Below, one piece after another: positions 22,723 through 31,453 of a stretch of 64,000 nt of DNA. Positions within the stretch are counted from its first letter, which is position 1, and each line of letters begins with the position of its first letter. The stretch is from Amycolatopsis pretoriensis (GTDB taxonomy: Bacteria > Actinomycetota > Actinomycetes > Mycobacteriales > Pseudonocardiaceae): contig NZ_FNUJ01000010.1 of assembly GCF_900107925.1 (NCBI RefSeq), positions 310,001-374,000 of the forward strand. Direction: 5' to 3'. The notes under the pieces were generated by a model, which was not told where the DNA came from, searched no databases, and saw only the letters and a list, made by a program, of their open reading frames with translations. Made by a program: the position numbers and the translations under genes.

Positions 22723-25517
22723 AGCTGCCCGACCTGCCCGTGCGCGCGGTCCTGCCCGACGTCCTTTCGGCGCTCGACGACCACGGCACCGCCGTGCTCG
22801 TCGCGCCGCCGGGGACGGGGAAGACGACGCTGGTCCCGCTGGCGCTGGCGTCTTCCGGGTCCGGCCGGGTCGTGGTCGCCGAGCCGCGGCGCCTGGCCGC
22901 GCGGGCCGCGGCGGCGCGGATGGCCAAGATCCTGGGCGAGCCGGTCGGCGAGACGGTCGGGTACGCCGTGCGCGGCGACCGGAAGGTGTCGGCCCGGACG
23001 CGCGTCGAGGTCGTGACGTCGGGGCTGCTGGTGCGGCGCGTCCAGGGCGACCCGGAGCTGCCCGGGGTGTCGACGGTCCTGCTGGACGAGTGCCACGAGC
23101 GGCACCTGGACGCGGACCTGCTGCTGGCGCTGCTCCTGGACGTCCGCGCGGGGCTGCGCGACGACCTGCGGCTGCTGGCGACGTCGGCGACGGTGGCCTC
23201 GGGCCGGCTGGCCACACTTCTGGGTGAAGCTCCGGTGGTGACGGCGACCGCGCCGACGTACCCGGTTTCGTTCTCGTACGTCCCGCCCGCGCGGGGTGAG
23301 CGCATCGAGGCGTGCGTCGCGCGTGCGGTGCGGACGGCACTGTCCTCGGGGGACGGTGACGTGCTCGCGTTTTTGCCGGGCGCGGGCGAAATCGCGCGGA
23401 CGTCACGGTTGCTGTCGGTGTCCGATGTGGACGTGTTGCCGCTGCACGGCCGGCTGTCGGCGGCCCACCAGGACGACGCGCTGCGCCCACGCGACCGGCG
23501 GCGCGTGGTGCTGGCGACGGCGGTGGCGGAGTCGAGCTTGACGGTGCCGGGCGTGCGCGCGGTGGTGGACTCCGGCTTGGCGCGGGTGCCGCGGGTGGAC
23601 CACCGGCGCGGCCTGCCGGGCTTGGCGACGGTGCGGGTCTCGTCGGCGGTGGCGACGCAGCGCTCGGGCCGCGCGGGCCGCGAGGGGCCGGGACGGGCGT
23701 ACCGCTGCTGGGCGGAGAACGAGCAGGCGTTGCTGCCGGCGTACCCGGAGCCGGAGATCCGGACGGCCGAGCTGGCGCGGCTGGCGTTGGAGCTGGCGTG
23801 CTGGTCGACGCCGGACGGGAGCGGCCTGGCCTGGTGGGACCCGCCGGGCGAGGGAGCATTGGCGGCGGGCCGGGCGTTGCTGGAGACGCTGGGCGCGACC
23901 GCGGATGGTGCGGTGACCGCGCGCGGGCGCCGGATGGCGGAGCTGGGGCTGCACCCGCGGCTGGCACGGGCGTTGCTGGACGGCGCATCGAAGGTCGGCG
24001 CCCGCGCGGCGGCGGAGGTGGTGGCGCTGCTGGACGCGGGAGCGACGCTGACGGACGTGGACGCGGAGTTGCGGAGGCTGCGCTCGGCGAGCGACGAGCC
24101 GGCGCGGAGGTGGAAGCGCGAGGCTCGGCGGCTCGAAGGCTTGGTGTCCGGCGGCAAGGCGGACCGCTCGGCCAGCGCCGAGCGGGCACAGCCCGGCAGC
24201 CCTGCCGCAAGCACCGCCGCCGAGCGGACACAGCCCGCCAGCCCTACCGCAAGCACCAGCGCCGAGCGGACGCAGCCCGCCAGCCCTACCGCAACCACCG
24301 GCGCCGAGCGGGCACAGCCCGGCAGCCCTACCGCAAGCACCGCCGCCGAGCGGGCACAGCTCGGCCGGCCCAGCGGGAGCGCCGAAGCCGATCCCGCGCG
24401 CCGAAGCGGAAGCGCCAGCGCCGGGCAGGCACAGCCCGGCAGTCCTACCGCAAGCACCGCCGCCGAGCGGGCACAGCTCGGCCGGCCCAGCGGGAGCGCC
24501 GAAGCCGATCCCGCGCGCCGAAGCGGAAGCGCGAGCGCCGGGCGGGCACAGCCCGGCGCGGCCGCCGCAAGCGCCGGAGCCCGGCCCGATCCCGCCCTCG
24601 TCGTCGCGCTCGCGCATCCTGAGCGGCTCGCGCGGCGGCGGCCCGGGACCGCCCCCGTCTACCTCATGGCCGGCGGCACCGCGGCCGAACTTCCGCCCGG
24701 CAGCGGCCTCGACTCCGAGTGGCTGGCCGTCGCCGAAGCCACCCGCGATCCCGGCCGCGTCCACGGCACCATCCGCCTCGCCGCGGCCGCCGACGAAAAG
24801 CTCGCCACCCGCGTCGGCGAAGTGTCCGAAGTGGATGAAGTCACCTGGGACGGCGATGTCGTCGCCCGCCGGGTCCGCAAGCTCGGCGCCATCACGCTGT
24901 CCGAACGCCCCCTCCGCGACGCGAACGTCCACGACGCCCTCGTCGCCGGCCTCCGTGAGAACGGCCTCGGCCTTCTCAAGTGGAGCCAAGAGGCGACGAG
25001 GCTCCGCGAGCGCATGGCCTTCCTCCACCGCGTGGTCGGCGACCCGTGGCCCGCGGTCGACGACACGACCCTATTGTCCGATGTGGACAAGTGGCTCGAT
25101 CTCTCGGGCGCCCGCCGCAAGGCCGATCTCGCGAACCTCAACGCGGGCACCGCGCTCAAAGCCCTCCTGCCGTGGCCGGCAGCGTCCAAACTGGACGAAC
25201 TCGCCCCGGACCGGCTCGAAGTCCCGTCCGGCTCGCACATCCGCGTCGACTACCACGGCGACCAGCCGGTCCTGGCCGTCAAGCTGCAGGAAACGTTCGG
25301 CTGGACCGAAACCCCGACCGTCGCCGGCGTCCCGGTCGTCCTGCACCTGCTCTCCCCCGCCGGCCGCCCGGCCGCGATCACCGCGGACCTCGGGTCGTTC
25401 TGGACCACCGGCTACCCGGCGGTGCGCGCCGACCTGCGCGGCCGCTATCCGAAGCACCCGTGGCCCGAGGACCCGGCGACCGCCGTCCCGACCCGGCACA
25501 CCCGCCGCCGGACCTGA
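22719..25517 (+). CDS. hrpB: ATP-dependent RNA helicase HrpB with internal repeat insertion
   Basis: A 932-aa DEAH-type helicase. Walker A PPGTGKTT (residues 30-37), DECH box (123-126), LATSATV and the motif VI QRSGRAGREGPGRAYR are intact. The C-terminal HrpB region (ITLSERPLRDANVHDALV, FGWTETPTVAGVPVVLHLLSP, PKHPWPEDP) is complete. Residues about 485-622 are a low-complexity Ala/Ser/Pro/Arg insertion made of 14-aa and 39-aa repeats between two domains, which accounts for the extra length over the usual 800-830. The frame is kept throughout, so the protein is probably functional. Its biological role in bacteria is not well known. GTG 22719 overlaps the previous stop. Confidence 0.9.
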   Translation: MKLPDLPVRAVLPDVLSALDDHGTAVLVAPPGTGKTTLVPLALASSGSGRVVVAEPRRLAARAAAARMAKILGEPVGETVGYAVRGDRKVSARTRVEVVTSGLLVRRVQGDPELPGVSTVLLDECHERHLDADLLLALLLDVRAGLRDDLRLLATSATVASGRLATLLGEAPVVTATAPTYPVSFSYVPPARGERIEACVARAVRTALSSGDGDVLAFLPGAGEIARTSRLLSVSDVDVLPLHGRLSAAHQDDALRPRDRRRVVLATAVAESSLTVPGVRAVVDSGLARVPRVDHRRGLPGLATVRVSSAVATQRSGRAGREGPGRAYRCWAENEQALLPAYPEPEIRTAELARLALELACWSTPDGSGLAWWDPPGEGALAAGRALLETLGATADGAVTARGRRMAELGLHPRLARALLDGASKVGARAAAEVVALLDAGATLTDVDAELRRLRSASDEPARRWKREARRLEGLVSGGKADRSASAERAQPGSPAASTAAERTQPASPTASTSAERTQPASPTATTGAERAQPGSPTASTAAERAQLGRPSGSAEADPARRSGSASAGQAQPGSPTASTAAERAQLGRPSGSAEADPARRSGSASAGRAQPGAAAASAGARPDPALVVALAHPERLARRRPGTAPVYLMAGGTAAELPPGSGLDSEWLAVAEATRDPGRVHGTIRLAAAADEKLATRVGEVSEVDEVTWDGDVVARRVRKLGAITLSERPLRDANVHDALVAGLRENGLGLLKWSQEATRLRERMAFLHRVVGDPWPAVDDTTLLSDVDKWLDLSGARRKADLANLNAGTALKALLPWPAASKLDELAPDRLEVPSGSHIRVDYHGDQPVLAVKLQETFGWTETPTVAGVPVVLHLLSPAGRPAAITADLGSFWTTGYPAVRADLRGRYPKHPWPEDPATAVPTRHTRRRT
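24171..24588 (+). repeat. In-frame tandem repeats inside hrpB
   Basis: First come four units of about 42 bp encoding AERAQPGSPxASTA-like 14-mers. A 117-bp unit, encoding AERAQLGRPSGSAEADPARR and a further 19 residues, is then present twice, offset exactly 117 bp (for example TCGGCC at 24361 and 24478). The two long units are nearly identical at the DNA level, so the duplication is recent. All unit lengths are multiples of three and the frame is preserved. Confidence 0.9.
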
Positions 25518-25587
25518 CGAAAGTCGGGGGCCGGGCACGACCGTCGGCCGATGCCCGCGCACCCCCGCGGCCCGCAGACTCCGACAC

Positions 25588-26505
25588 ATGATCACACTCA
25601 GAGGTCTGACGAAACGCTACGGGGAGAAGACCGTCGTCGACGCGCTGACCTGCGACGTCGCGGCGGGTCAGGTGACCGGCTTCCTCGGCCCCAACGGCGC
25701 CGGCAAGTCGACGACCATGCGGATGACCGTCGGGCTCGACCACCCGCAGGAAGGCGAGGTCCTGGTCGGCGGCAAGCGGTACGCCGAGCTGCGCAACCCG
25801 CTGCGCGAGGTCGGTGCGCTGCTCGACGCGAAGGCGCTGCACCCCGGGCGCAGCGCCGGCAGGCACCTCACGGCCATGGCGCAGAGCAACGGGATCCCGA
25901 CGAGCCGCGTCGAGGAGGTGCTGGCGACGGTCGGCCTTTCGGACGTCGCGGGCAAGCGGGCCGGGCAGTTCTCGCTCGGCATGGGCCAGCGGCTCGGCAT
26001 CGCGGGCGCGCTGCTCGGCGACCCGGGCACGCTGCTGTTCGACGAGCCGGTCAACGGCCTCGACCCGGACGGCGTCCGCTGGGTCCGCCAGCTGATGCGG
26101 TCGCTGGCCGCCGAGGGGCGGACGGTGTTCGTCTCCAGCCACCTGATGAGCGAAATGCAGCTGACGGCCGACCACCTGATCGTGATCGGCAAGGGAAAGC
26201 TGCTGGCCGACGCGCCGGTCGCGGAGTTCATCGCGGGCAATTCCCGCACGACGGTGTCGGTCCGCATCCCGGCCGATCCGGACCGCGCGGCCCTCGACGC
26301 CCGGCTGCGCGCCGAAGGGGGCCTGACGCACCCCGGGTCGTCACCGGACGAGCTGGTGGTCGACGGCGTCGACGTCACGCGCATCGGCGACGTGGCGCAC
26401 GAACTGGGGATCCGCCTGCACGGCCTCGCCGAACGGACGGCGTCGCTCGAGCAGGCGTACATGGAGTTGACGGCTTCTTCGGTGGAGTACGGGGTATCGG
26501 CATGA
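25588..26505 (+). CDS. ABC transporter ATP-binding protein
   Basis: A 305-aa ATPase. Walker A is GPNGAGKST near residue 38, the signature is FSLGMGQRLG, and Walker B is LLFDEPVNGLDPDG, followed by the H-loop SSHLMSEMQ. The C-terminal 80 residues form the extra domain seen in exporters of the drug or bacitracin type. ATGA overlap with the permease gene indicates a two-gene transporter. Substrate is unknown; the family handles antibiotics, lipids and peptides. Confidence 0.9.
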   Translation: MITLRGLTKRYGEKTVVDALTCDVAAGQVTGFLGPNGAGKSTTMRMTVGLDHPQEGEVLVGGKRYAELRNPLREVGALLDAKALHPGRSAGRHLTAMAQSNGIPTSRVEEVLATVGLSDVAGKRAGQFSLGMGQRLGIAGALLGDPGTLLFDEPVNGLDPDGVRWVRQLMRSLAAEGRTVFVSSHLMSEMQLTADHLIVIGKGKLLADAPVAEFIAGNSRTTVSVRIPADPDRAALDARLRAEGGLTHPGSSPDELVVDGVDVTRIGDVAHELGIRLHGLAERTASLEQAYMELTASSVEYGVSA

Positions 26506-27266
26506 CGGTTCTGCAGGCCCGCACGGTGGCATCGGAGTGGACGAAGTTCTGGTCGGTCCGGGCGACGTGGTGGTCATTGATCACGGGAGCGGCGCTGATG
26601 CTGGGCTACAGCGCGCTGTCCGGAGTGGCCCAGCGCTACGGCAACGACCCCGAGGCGGCGAGCACGATAGCCCTGGGCGCCGGCTTCTACTTGGCGCAGT
26701 TCGCGGTGATCGCACTGGCGACGCTGTTCGTGACGAGCGAATACGCGGGCGGCGGGATCCGCTCGACGCTGCTGTGGACGCCGGTCCGCGCCCGGGTGGC
26801 GCTCGCGAAGGCGGCGGTGCTCGTACCGGTGCTGTTCGTCGCCGGAGTCGTCTTGTCATGTCTGGCAATGGGTCTCGCGGGCCTGCTGAAGGACGGCCAC
26901 GGCCTGCCGACAAGCGTCCCGGCGGCCTTCACGACGGCGATCGGGATGGGCGGATACTTCGCGTTGCTGGGGGTGTTGTGCACGGGCATCGGCTGGGCAC
27001 TGCGCAGCGCGGCGGGGACGTTGGTGTCGGTGATCGTGCTGCTGCTGCCGCTGCCGCTGATCGTGGGTTCACTGGGGTTGGGCGAGCTGGTGCCGTACTT
27101 CCCGGGGATCGCGGGGGTGAACGCGATGGTGGAGTCGGGACAGCCGAACCCGATCACGCAGGCGGTCGCCCCGTACGCACCATGGGTGGGCTTGCTGATC
27201 TGCGCGGCCTGGGCGGCCGCCGCGTTGGCGGTGGGCGCGGGAGTGCTGCGCCGCCGAGACGCCTGA
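26502..27266 (+). CDS. ABC transporter permease, ABC-2 type
   Basis: A 254-aa membrane protein with six predicted helices, beginning SEWTKFWSVRATWWSLITGAAL, a typical start of actinobacterial ABC-2 permeases. Helices follow around residues 60-80, 98-125, 140-165, 170-195 and 225-248. It ends with a charged GVLRRRDA tail. Overlaps the ATPase gene by four bases and would pair with it as a homodimeric exporter channel. Confidence 0.87.
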   Translation: MTVLQARTVASEWTKFWSVRATWWSLITGAALMLGYSALSGVAQRYGNDPEAASTIALGAGFYLAQFAVIALATLFVTSEYAGGGIRSTLLWTPVRARVALAKAAVLVPVLFVAGVVLSCLAMGLAGLLKDGHGLPTSVPAAFTTAIGMGGYFALLGVLCTGIGWALRSAAGTLVSVIVLLLPLPLIVGSLGLGELVPYFPGIAGVNAMVESGQPNPITQAVAPYAPWVGLLICAAWAAAALAVGAGVLRRRDA

Positions 27267-27269
27267 GGT

Positions 27270-27425
27270 CCGGCGCGGGTGCCTGCGCCCGCGCCGCCTG
27301 CCTGCGCCCGCACTACTTGCCCAGCCTGCGCCCGCCCTGCCTGCAGCCCGCCCTGCCTGCCTGCGCCTGCCCAGTCTGCGCCCGCCCCGCCTGCAGCCCG
27401 CCCTCCCTGGGGGCTGCCCCCGCTT
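27270..27425. repeat. C-rich degenerate tandem repeat downstream of the ABC permease
   Basis: About 155 bp built from variants of CCTGCCTGCGCCCGC and CCTGCAGCCCGCC, for example at 27297-27330 and 27340-27400. It occupies most of the gap between the permease stop (27266) and the TetR stop (27518). No gene is supported here. Open frames across it encode only Pro/Ala/Cys low complexity and are not credible. Confidence 0.7.
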
Positions 27426-27517
27426 CCAGCGTATCCGGGGCGCCCGACAAAACACCGCGAAACCGCGCGCCAGGGGCCTGGTTGTCCACATCGGCAAAGC
27501 CCTGTGGACAACCAGGC

Positions 27518-28060
27518 TCAACCCACGCCGATCCCCCGCAGGACCTCCCGCGCACTCGTCACCAGCGCCGCCCGCGAAGGCGGAGCCGAAGCCCCCGCCA
27601 GGACCCCGAAAATCGTCCCGTCCATCCAATCGACCACCAGCGCCGCATGCCGGTCCGGCTCCGCCGACCCCGCCGCCGCCAGCACCTCCGCGGCCAGCCG
27701 CCGGATGGTCGCGCCCCCCGAGTCGTACTGCGCTCGCAGCTCGGGCCGCCGAGTCGCCTCGAGTGCCAGCTCGTACCGCGCCAGCATCCGGGTCCGTCCC
27801 GGCCCCAGCGCGTCGGACACGTACCCCGCGATCGACTCCGCCAGTCCCCCGGGCCGCGGCGGAACCCGGTCCAGCACCACGATCCGCGCCATCGTCAGCT
27901 CCAGCAGGGCCGCCCGCGTGCGTGCGTAGTACGACGTCGAGCCGAGCGGCAGTCCCGCAGCCCGGTCGACCGCCCGGTGCGTCAAGCCGCGCAGTCCCGA
28001 GGCCGCGATCACCTCGATCGCCGCGTCGCCGATCACCGAAATACGGTCCACGAACCGCAC
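27518..28060 (-). CDS. TetR family repressor, divergent from a FAD monooxygenase
   Basis: About 180 aa. The N-terminal HTH is AAIEVIAASGLRGLTHRAVDRAAGLPLGSTSYYARTRAALL, a standard TetR domain. The C-terminal ligand domain is of the TetR_C type (ALEATRRPELRAQYDSGGATIRRLAAEVLAAAG). Start could be GTG 28060 or GTG 28051; no ribosome-binding site is visible, and the 18-bp operator-like dyad 28059-28076 overlaps the first start. The divergent monooxygenase begins at 28094, so repression of that gene and itself is likely. Confidence 0.82.
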   Translation of the reverse strand: MRFVDRISVIGDAAIEVIAASGLRGLTHRAVDRAAGLPLGSTSYYARTRAALLELTMARIVVLDRVPPRPGGLAESIAGYVSDALGPGRTRMLARYELALEATRRPELRAQYDSGGATIRRLAAEVLAAAGSAEPDRHAALVVDWMDGTIFGVLAGASAPPSRAALVTSAREVLRGIGVG

Positions 28061-28076
28061 TCTACAGGTGTAGAGT
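28059..28076. promoter_or_regulatory. TetR operator candidate
   Basis: ACTCTAC (28059-28065) and GTAGAGT (28070-28076) form a 7-bp inverted repeat around AGGT, between the divergent TetR and FAD monooxygenase genes. It covers the upstream GTG of the repressor gene and lies 18 bp before the monooxygenase ATG, so bound repressor would block both. Confidence 0.65.
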
Positions 28077-28093
28077 GCACTAGAGGAGGAGTC

Positions 28094-29245
28094 ATGCGAG
28101 CAGCAGTGGTCGGCGGGGGCATCGGTGGCCTGGGGGCCGCGATCGGACTGCACCGGGCGGGCTGGACGGTCACCGTCCTCGAACAAGCCCCCGAGTTCGG
28201 TGACGTCGGCGCCGGCATCTCGCTCTGGCCGAACGCCCTGCGCTGCCTCGACGAACTCGGCGTCGACCTCGGTGACCACCTCGCCGCCCAGGACCAAGGC
28301 GGCCTGCGCGACCGCCGCGGGCGGTGGATCGCGCACTGGGACGCGGCCGGCTTCCGGCGCCTCCACGGGCGCCCGCTGGCCGGCATCCACCGCGCCGACC
28401 TCATCGCCGGGCTGCGTGACGCGCTCCCCGCCGACTGCCTCCGCACCGGCACCAAGGTCACCGGTGTGACCGAAGACGGCGTCGTCCGCTGCGAGAACGG
28501 CGACGAAATCCGGGCCGACCTCGTCGTCGCCGCAGACGGGATCCGCAGCCCGATCCGGCAGGTGCTCTTCCCGCAGCACCCGCAGCCGGTCTACTCCGGC
28601 AGCGCGGCCTTCCGCGGCGTCACGCACCACCCCGGCCTCGGGCTGAGCACCACCTTCGCCCCCGGCACCGAGGTGGGCGTGCTCCCGCTGACCGGCGGTG
28701 ACGTCTACTGGTTCGTCTCCTACGTCACCGCGCCCGGCGCCCGGCCCGCCGACCCCAAGGCGCACCTGAAAGAACACTTCGGCGACTGGCACGAGCCGAT
28801 CCCGGCGCTCATCGACGCCACCCCGCCGGAAGCCCTGCTGTACCACGACCTCTACCACCTCGGCACGCCGTTGCCGACGTACGTCCGCGGCCGGGTCGCC
28901 TTCCTCGGCGACGCCGCGCACGCCATGCCGCCGTTCCTCGGCCAGGGTGGCTGCCAGGCGCTCGAAGACGCCGTGGTGCTCGCGCACCGCGTGTCCACAG
29001 TGGATGACATCGATGAAGCGCTCGCCGGCTACGATGCCGAAAGACGCCCCCGCAGCCAACGGATCGCCCGCGCGGCGGTCCGGACGGGCAAGGCCGGGCC
29101 GCAGGTCACCAGCCCGCTCCTCACGGCGCTGCGGATGAACTTGCTCCGGCTCGTCCCCACGAAGCTGACGGCCCGGGTGGGCAAGGACATCAACGGCTGG
29201 CGGCCTCCGCGTCTCCCCCGGCCAGCCCCGCCTCGTACGCCGTGA
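28094..29245 (+). CDS. FAD-dependent monooxygenase
   Basis: A 383-aa group A flavin monooxygenase. AAVVGGGIGGLGAAIGLHRAG is the N-terminal Rossmann motif, DLVVAADGIRSPIR the DG motif, and RVAFLGDAAHAMPPFLGQGG the GD motif. The fold resembles salicylate hydroxylase-like and zeaxanthin epoxidase-like enzymes. GAGGAGG lies before ATG 28094. A divergent TetR gene shares the promoter region. The last 56 bp overlap the convergent response regulator gene. The substrate is unknown; an aromatic xenobiotic or metabolite recognised by the TetR is likely. Confidence 0.85.
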   Translation: MRAAVVGGGIGGLGAAIGLHRAGWTVTVLEQAPEFGDVGAGISLWPNALRCLDELGVDLGDHLAAQDQGGLRDRRGRWIAHWDAAGFRRLHGRPLAGIHRADLIAGLRDALPADCLRTGTKVTGVTEDGVVRCENGDEIRADLVVAADGIRSPIRQVLFPQHPQPVYSGSAAFRGVTHHPGLGLSTTFAPGTEVGVLPLTGGDVYWFVSYVTAPGARPADPKAHLKEHFGDWHEPIPALIDATPPEALLYHDLYHLGTPLPTYVRGRVAFLGDAAHAMPPFLGQGGCQALEDAVVLAHRVSTVDDIDEALAGYDAERRPRSQRIARAAVRTGKAGPQVTSPLLTALRMNLLRLVPTKLTARVGKDINGWRPPRLPRPAPPRTP

Positions 29246-29864
29246 TCGCCGCCTGCACCCGGTTCTTCGCGCCGAGCCGGGTCAGGATCGTGCTCACGTG
29301 CGCCTTCACCGTGCCCTCCACGACGAACATCTTCGCCGCGATGTCCGCATTGGACAGTCCGGAACCCAGTAACGTCAACACTTCCCGCTCACGCGGCGTC
29401 AACGCGGAAACCTTCGACCGCGCCGCCGCGGCCCGGGACAGCCGGCCGCCCGACAGGCGCGCGATCACCCGCTGCGCCACCTTCGGCGAGAGGAACGCCG
29501 CCCCGTCGGCGACGGCGTGGATGCCGGCCAGCAGTTCGCGCGGGTCACCGGACTTCAGCAGGAACCCGCCCGCGCCCAGCCCCAGCGCGCGCTCGATGTA
29601 CTCGTCCTCGCCGAACGTCGTGAGCATGATGACGCCCGTCGACGGCAGCAGCCGCCGGATCTCGGCGGCCGCGCCCAGCCCGTCCAGGCCCGGCATCCGG
29701 ATGTCCAGCAGCACGACGTCCGGGTGCGTGGCGAGCGTCTGAGCCACCGCCGCCCGCCCGTCGGCGGCTTCGGCGACGACCTCGATCCCCGGGTCCGCGC
29801 CGAGGATCGCCGCCACCCCCGCCCGCATCATCGCTTCGTCGTCGGCCAGCACGACCCTGATCAC
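29190..29864 (-). CDS. NarL/FixJ family response regulator
   Basis: A 224-aa regulator. Receiver: acidic pocket LADDEA, phospho-acceptor Asp54 in VVLLDIRMPG, Thr in MLTTFGEDE and Lys in FLLKSGDP. C-terminal LuxR-type HTH: LTPREREVLTLLGSGLSNADIAAKMFVVEGTVKAHVSTILTRLG. GTG 29864 overlaps the kinase stop by four bases, so it is co-translated with its histidine kinase. The 3' end overlaps the opposing monooxygenase by 56 bp. Confidence 0.9.
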   Translation of the reverse strand: MIRVVLADDEAMMRAGVAAILGADPGIEVVAEAADGRAAVAQTLATHPDVVLLDIRMPGLDGLGAAAEIRRLLPSTGVIMLTTFGEDEYIERALGLGAGGFLLKSGDPRELLAGIHAVADGAAFLSPKVAQRVIARLSGGRLSRAAAARSKVSALTPREREVLTLLGSGLSNADIAAKMFVVEGTVKAHVSTILTRLGAKNRVQAAITAYEAGLAGGDAEAASR

Positions 29865-31432
29865 TTTGCCCCCTCGGCGAACCAGTCCTTCGAAACCAGC
29901 TTGCCATCGGCGAAGCAGAGCCGGTAAGCGGCGTAGTCGTTCTCCAGCCACGACCGCCCGCTGCCGTAGTACTCGCACACCGCGCCCGGCGGCGGGACCG
30001 GCTCGCCGCGCGTCGGACGGGCGGCGCGCTGGTGCTCCGGCAGCTGCGGCGCCAGGTCGGCGCGTGCCTGCCCGACGCGCATCCGGTCGTACGCCGGACC
30101 GGGCAGCTCCGAGGAGTTCCACTGGTAGAGGAACGCGATCCCGCTGACCGCGAGCAGCACCCCGAAGAGCGCGAGCGGGATGGTGACGGCGTAGACCAGG
30201 CTGCGCCGCACGTCCCGGCGCGCGACCTCCAGGGCCCGGGCGGCCGTCGGCTGCCCGACGGCGTCGTCGGCCGCTTCCCGCCCCTCCGGCGTCTCCTCGA
30301 CGGGCGCGGCGTCGTGCGGCAGCGTCGCGGTGACGGCGAACCCGCCTTCGCGCGGTCCGGCTCGCAGCGTCCCGCCGACGAGCCGGACGCGTTCGCGCAG
30401 GCCGATCAGCCCCAGCCGCCCGGACGCGGCACCCGGCAGCGGCCCGGCGGGCGGGGCCGCGTTGACGACGCTCACCTCGGTCTCGGCACCGGTGCTCGTC
30501 ACGCGCACCACCACCGCCGCGCCCGGCGCGTGCTTGGCCACGTTCGTCAGCCCTTCCTGCACCACGCGGTAGGCGGCCCGGGCGACCATCGGGGGCGCCA
30601 GCGAAGTGTCCACTGTGGAATCGATGAGCAACCCGGACGCGCGGGCCCGCGCGATCAGTTCGCCGAGGTCGCCCTGCACCGGTTCGACCGGTGCGGCGTC
30701 CTCGCGCAGCACGCCGATGATCTCGCGCAGCCGTTCGGTGGCCGCCGCGGCGCCGGCTCGCAGCTGCGCGGCCGCGTCCCGCTGGGGGTCGTCGAGCCCG
30801 GCCGCGACTTCGAGAGCCGCCGCGCGGACAGCGATCAGGCTCAGCTCGTGGCCCAGCGAGTCGTGCATGTCGCTGGCGATCCGGGCGCGTTCGCGCAGCC
30901 GCGCCTGGTCGGCGACCAGCCGCTGCCTGCTTTCCATCTCCTCGGCCCGGCGCCAGCCGGTGCGGGCGAGCTCGCCGCGCGTCCGGACGTACCGGCCGAG
31001 CAGCCACGGCGACAGTCCGCCGAACACCAGGATCGCCATCATCGAGCCCCAGTCGCCGAGGCCGTCGGGCGCGACGAGCAGCGACACCGGGATGCCGAGC
31101 AGCGAGACGGCCGCGCCGGTCAGGACGGCCGGCCGGACCCGGGCCATCCGCAGCGCGGCCTGGTAGCTCATCGCCACCAGCACGAACACCGTCCACACCG
31201 GCACGCGGTCGCCGTACGGGAAGGGGACGGCGAGCGTCCCGACCAGCGCGATGCCGAGCGAGACGGCGGGGTAGCGCCGGGCCGTCGCGACCGAGCCGGC
31301 GACGACGACGAGCCCGGCGACCAGCTCCCAGGTCCGCTCCCCCAGCGCGTCGGCGACGACGATGAACGCCAGGAACAGCCCGAGCAGCACGTCGAGCACC
31401 ACGCGCCACCTGCGCTTCGTCACCTCTCGCAC
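29861..31432 (-). CDS. NarL-type sensor histidine kinase with C-terminal membrane segment and extracytoplasmic tail
   Basis: A 523-aa kinase. Five to six hydrophobic helices in residues 10-150 form the sensor. HisKA_3 has His190 in IASDMHDSLGHELS, and the HATPase part has VVQEGLTNVAKHAPGA and GRLGLIGLRERV. Unlike most NarL-type kinases, the protein does not end there: residues about 413-438 are another membrane helix (LVYAVTIPLALFGVLLAVSG), then 85 residues with two cysteines (CEYYGSGRSWLENDYAAYRLC) and a DGKLVSKDWF end, predicted to lie outside the cell. Start is GTG 31432; GTG 31423 is an alternative. Confidence 0.87.
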   Translation of the reverse strand: MREVTKRRWRVVLDVLLGLFLAFIVVADALGERTWELVAGLVVVAGSVATARRYPAVSLGIALVGTLAVPFPYGDRVPVWTVFVLVAMSYQAALRMARVRPAVLTGAAVSLLGIPVSLLVAPDGLGDWGSMMAILVFGGLSPWLLGRYVRTRGELARTGWRRAEEMESRQRLVADQARLRERARIASDMHDSLGHELSLIAVRAAALEVAAGLDDPQRDAAAQLRAGAAAATERLREIIGVLREDAAPVEPVQGDLGELIARARASGLLIDSTVDTSLAPPMVARAAYRVVQEGLTNVAKHAPGAAVVVRVTSTGAETEVSVVNAAPPAGPLPGAASGRLGLIGLRERVRLVGGTLRAGPREGGFAVTATLPHDAAPVEETPEGREAADDAVGQPTAARALEVARRDVRRSLVYAVTIPLALFGVLLAVSGIAFLYQWNSSELPGPAYDRMRVGQARADLAPQLPEHQRAARPTRGEPVPPPGAVCEYYGSGRSWLENDYAAYRLCFADGKLVSKDWFAEGAK

Positions 31433-31453
31433 GGGTTCGAAGCTACAAGTTCC

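Noticed and set aside
24171..24588. Possible CRISPR-like array from the repeats
   Set aside because: Units are contiguous, coding and in frame, with no spacers or cas genes.
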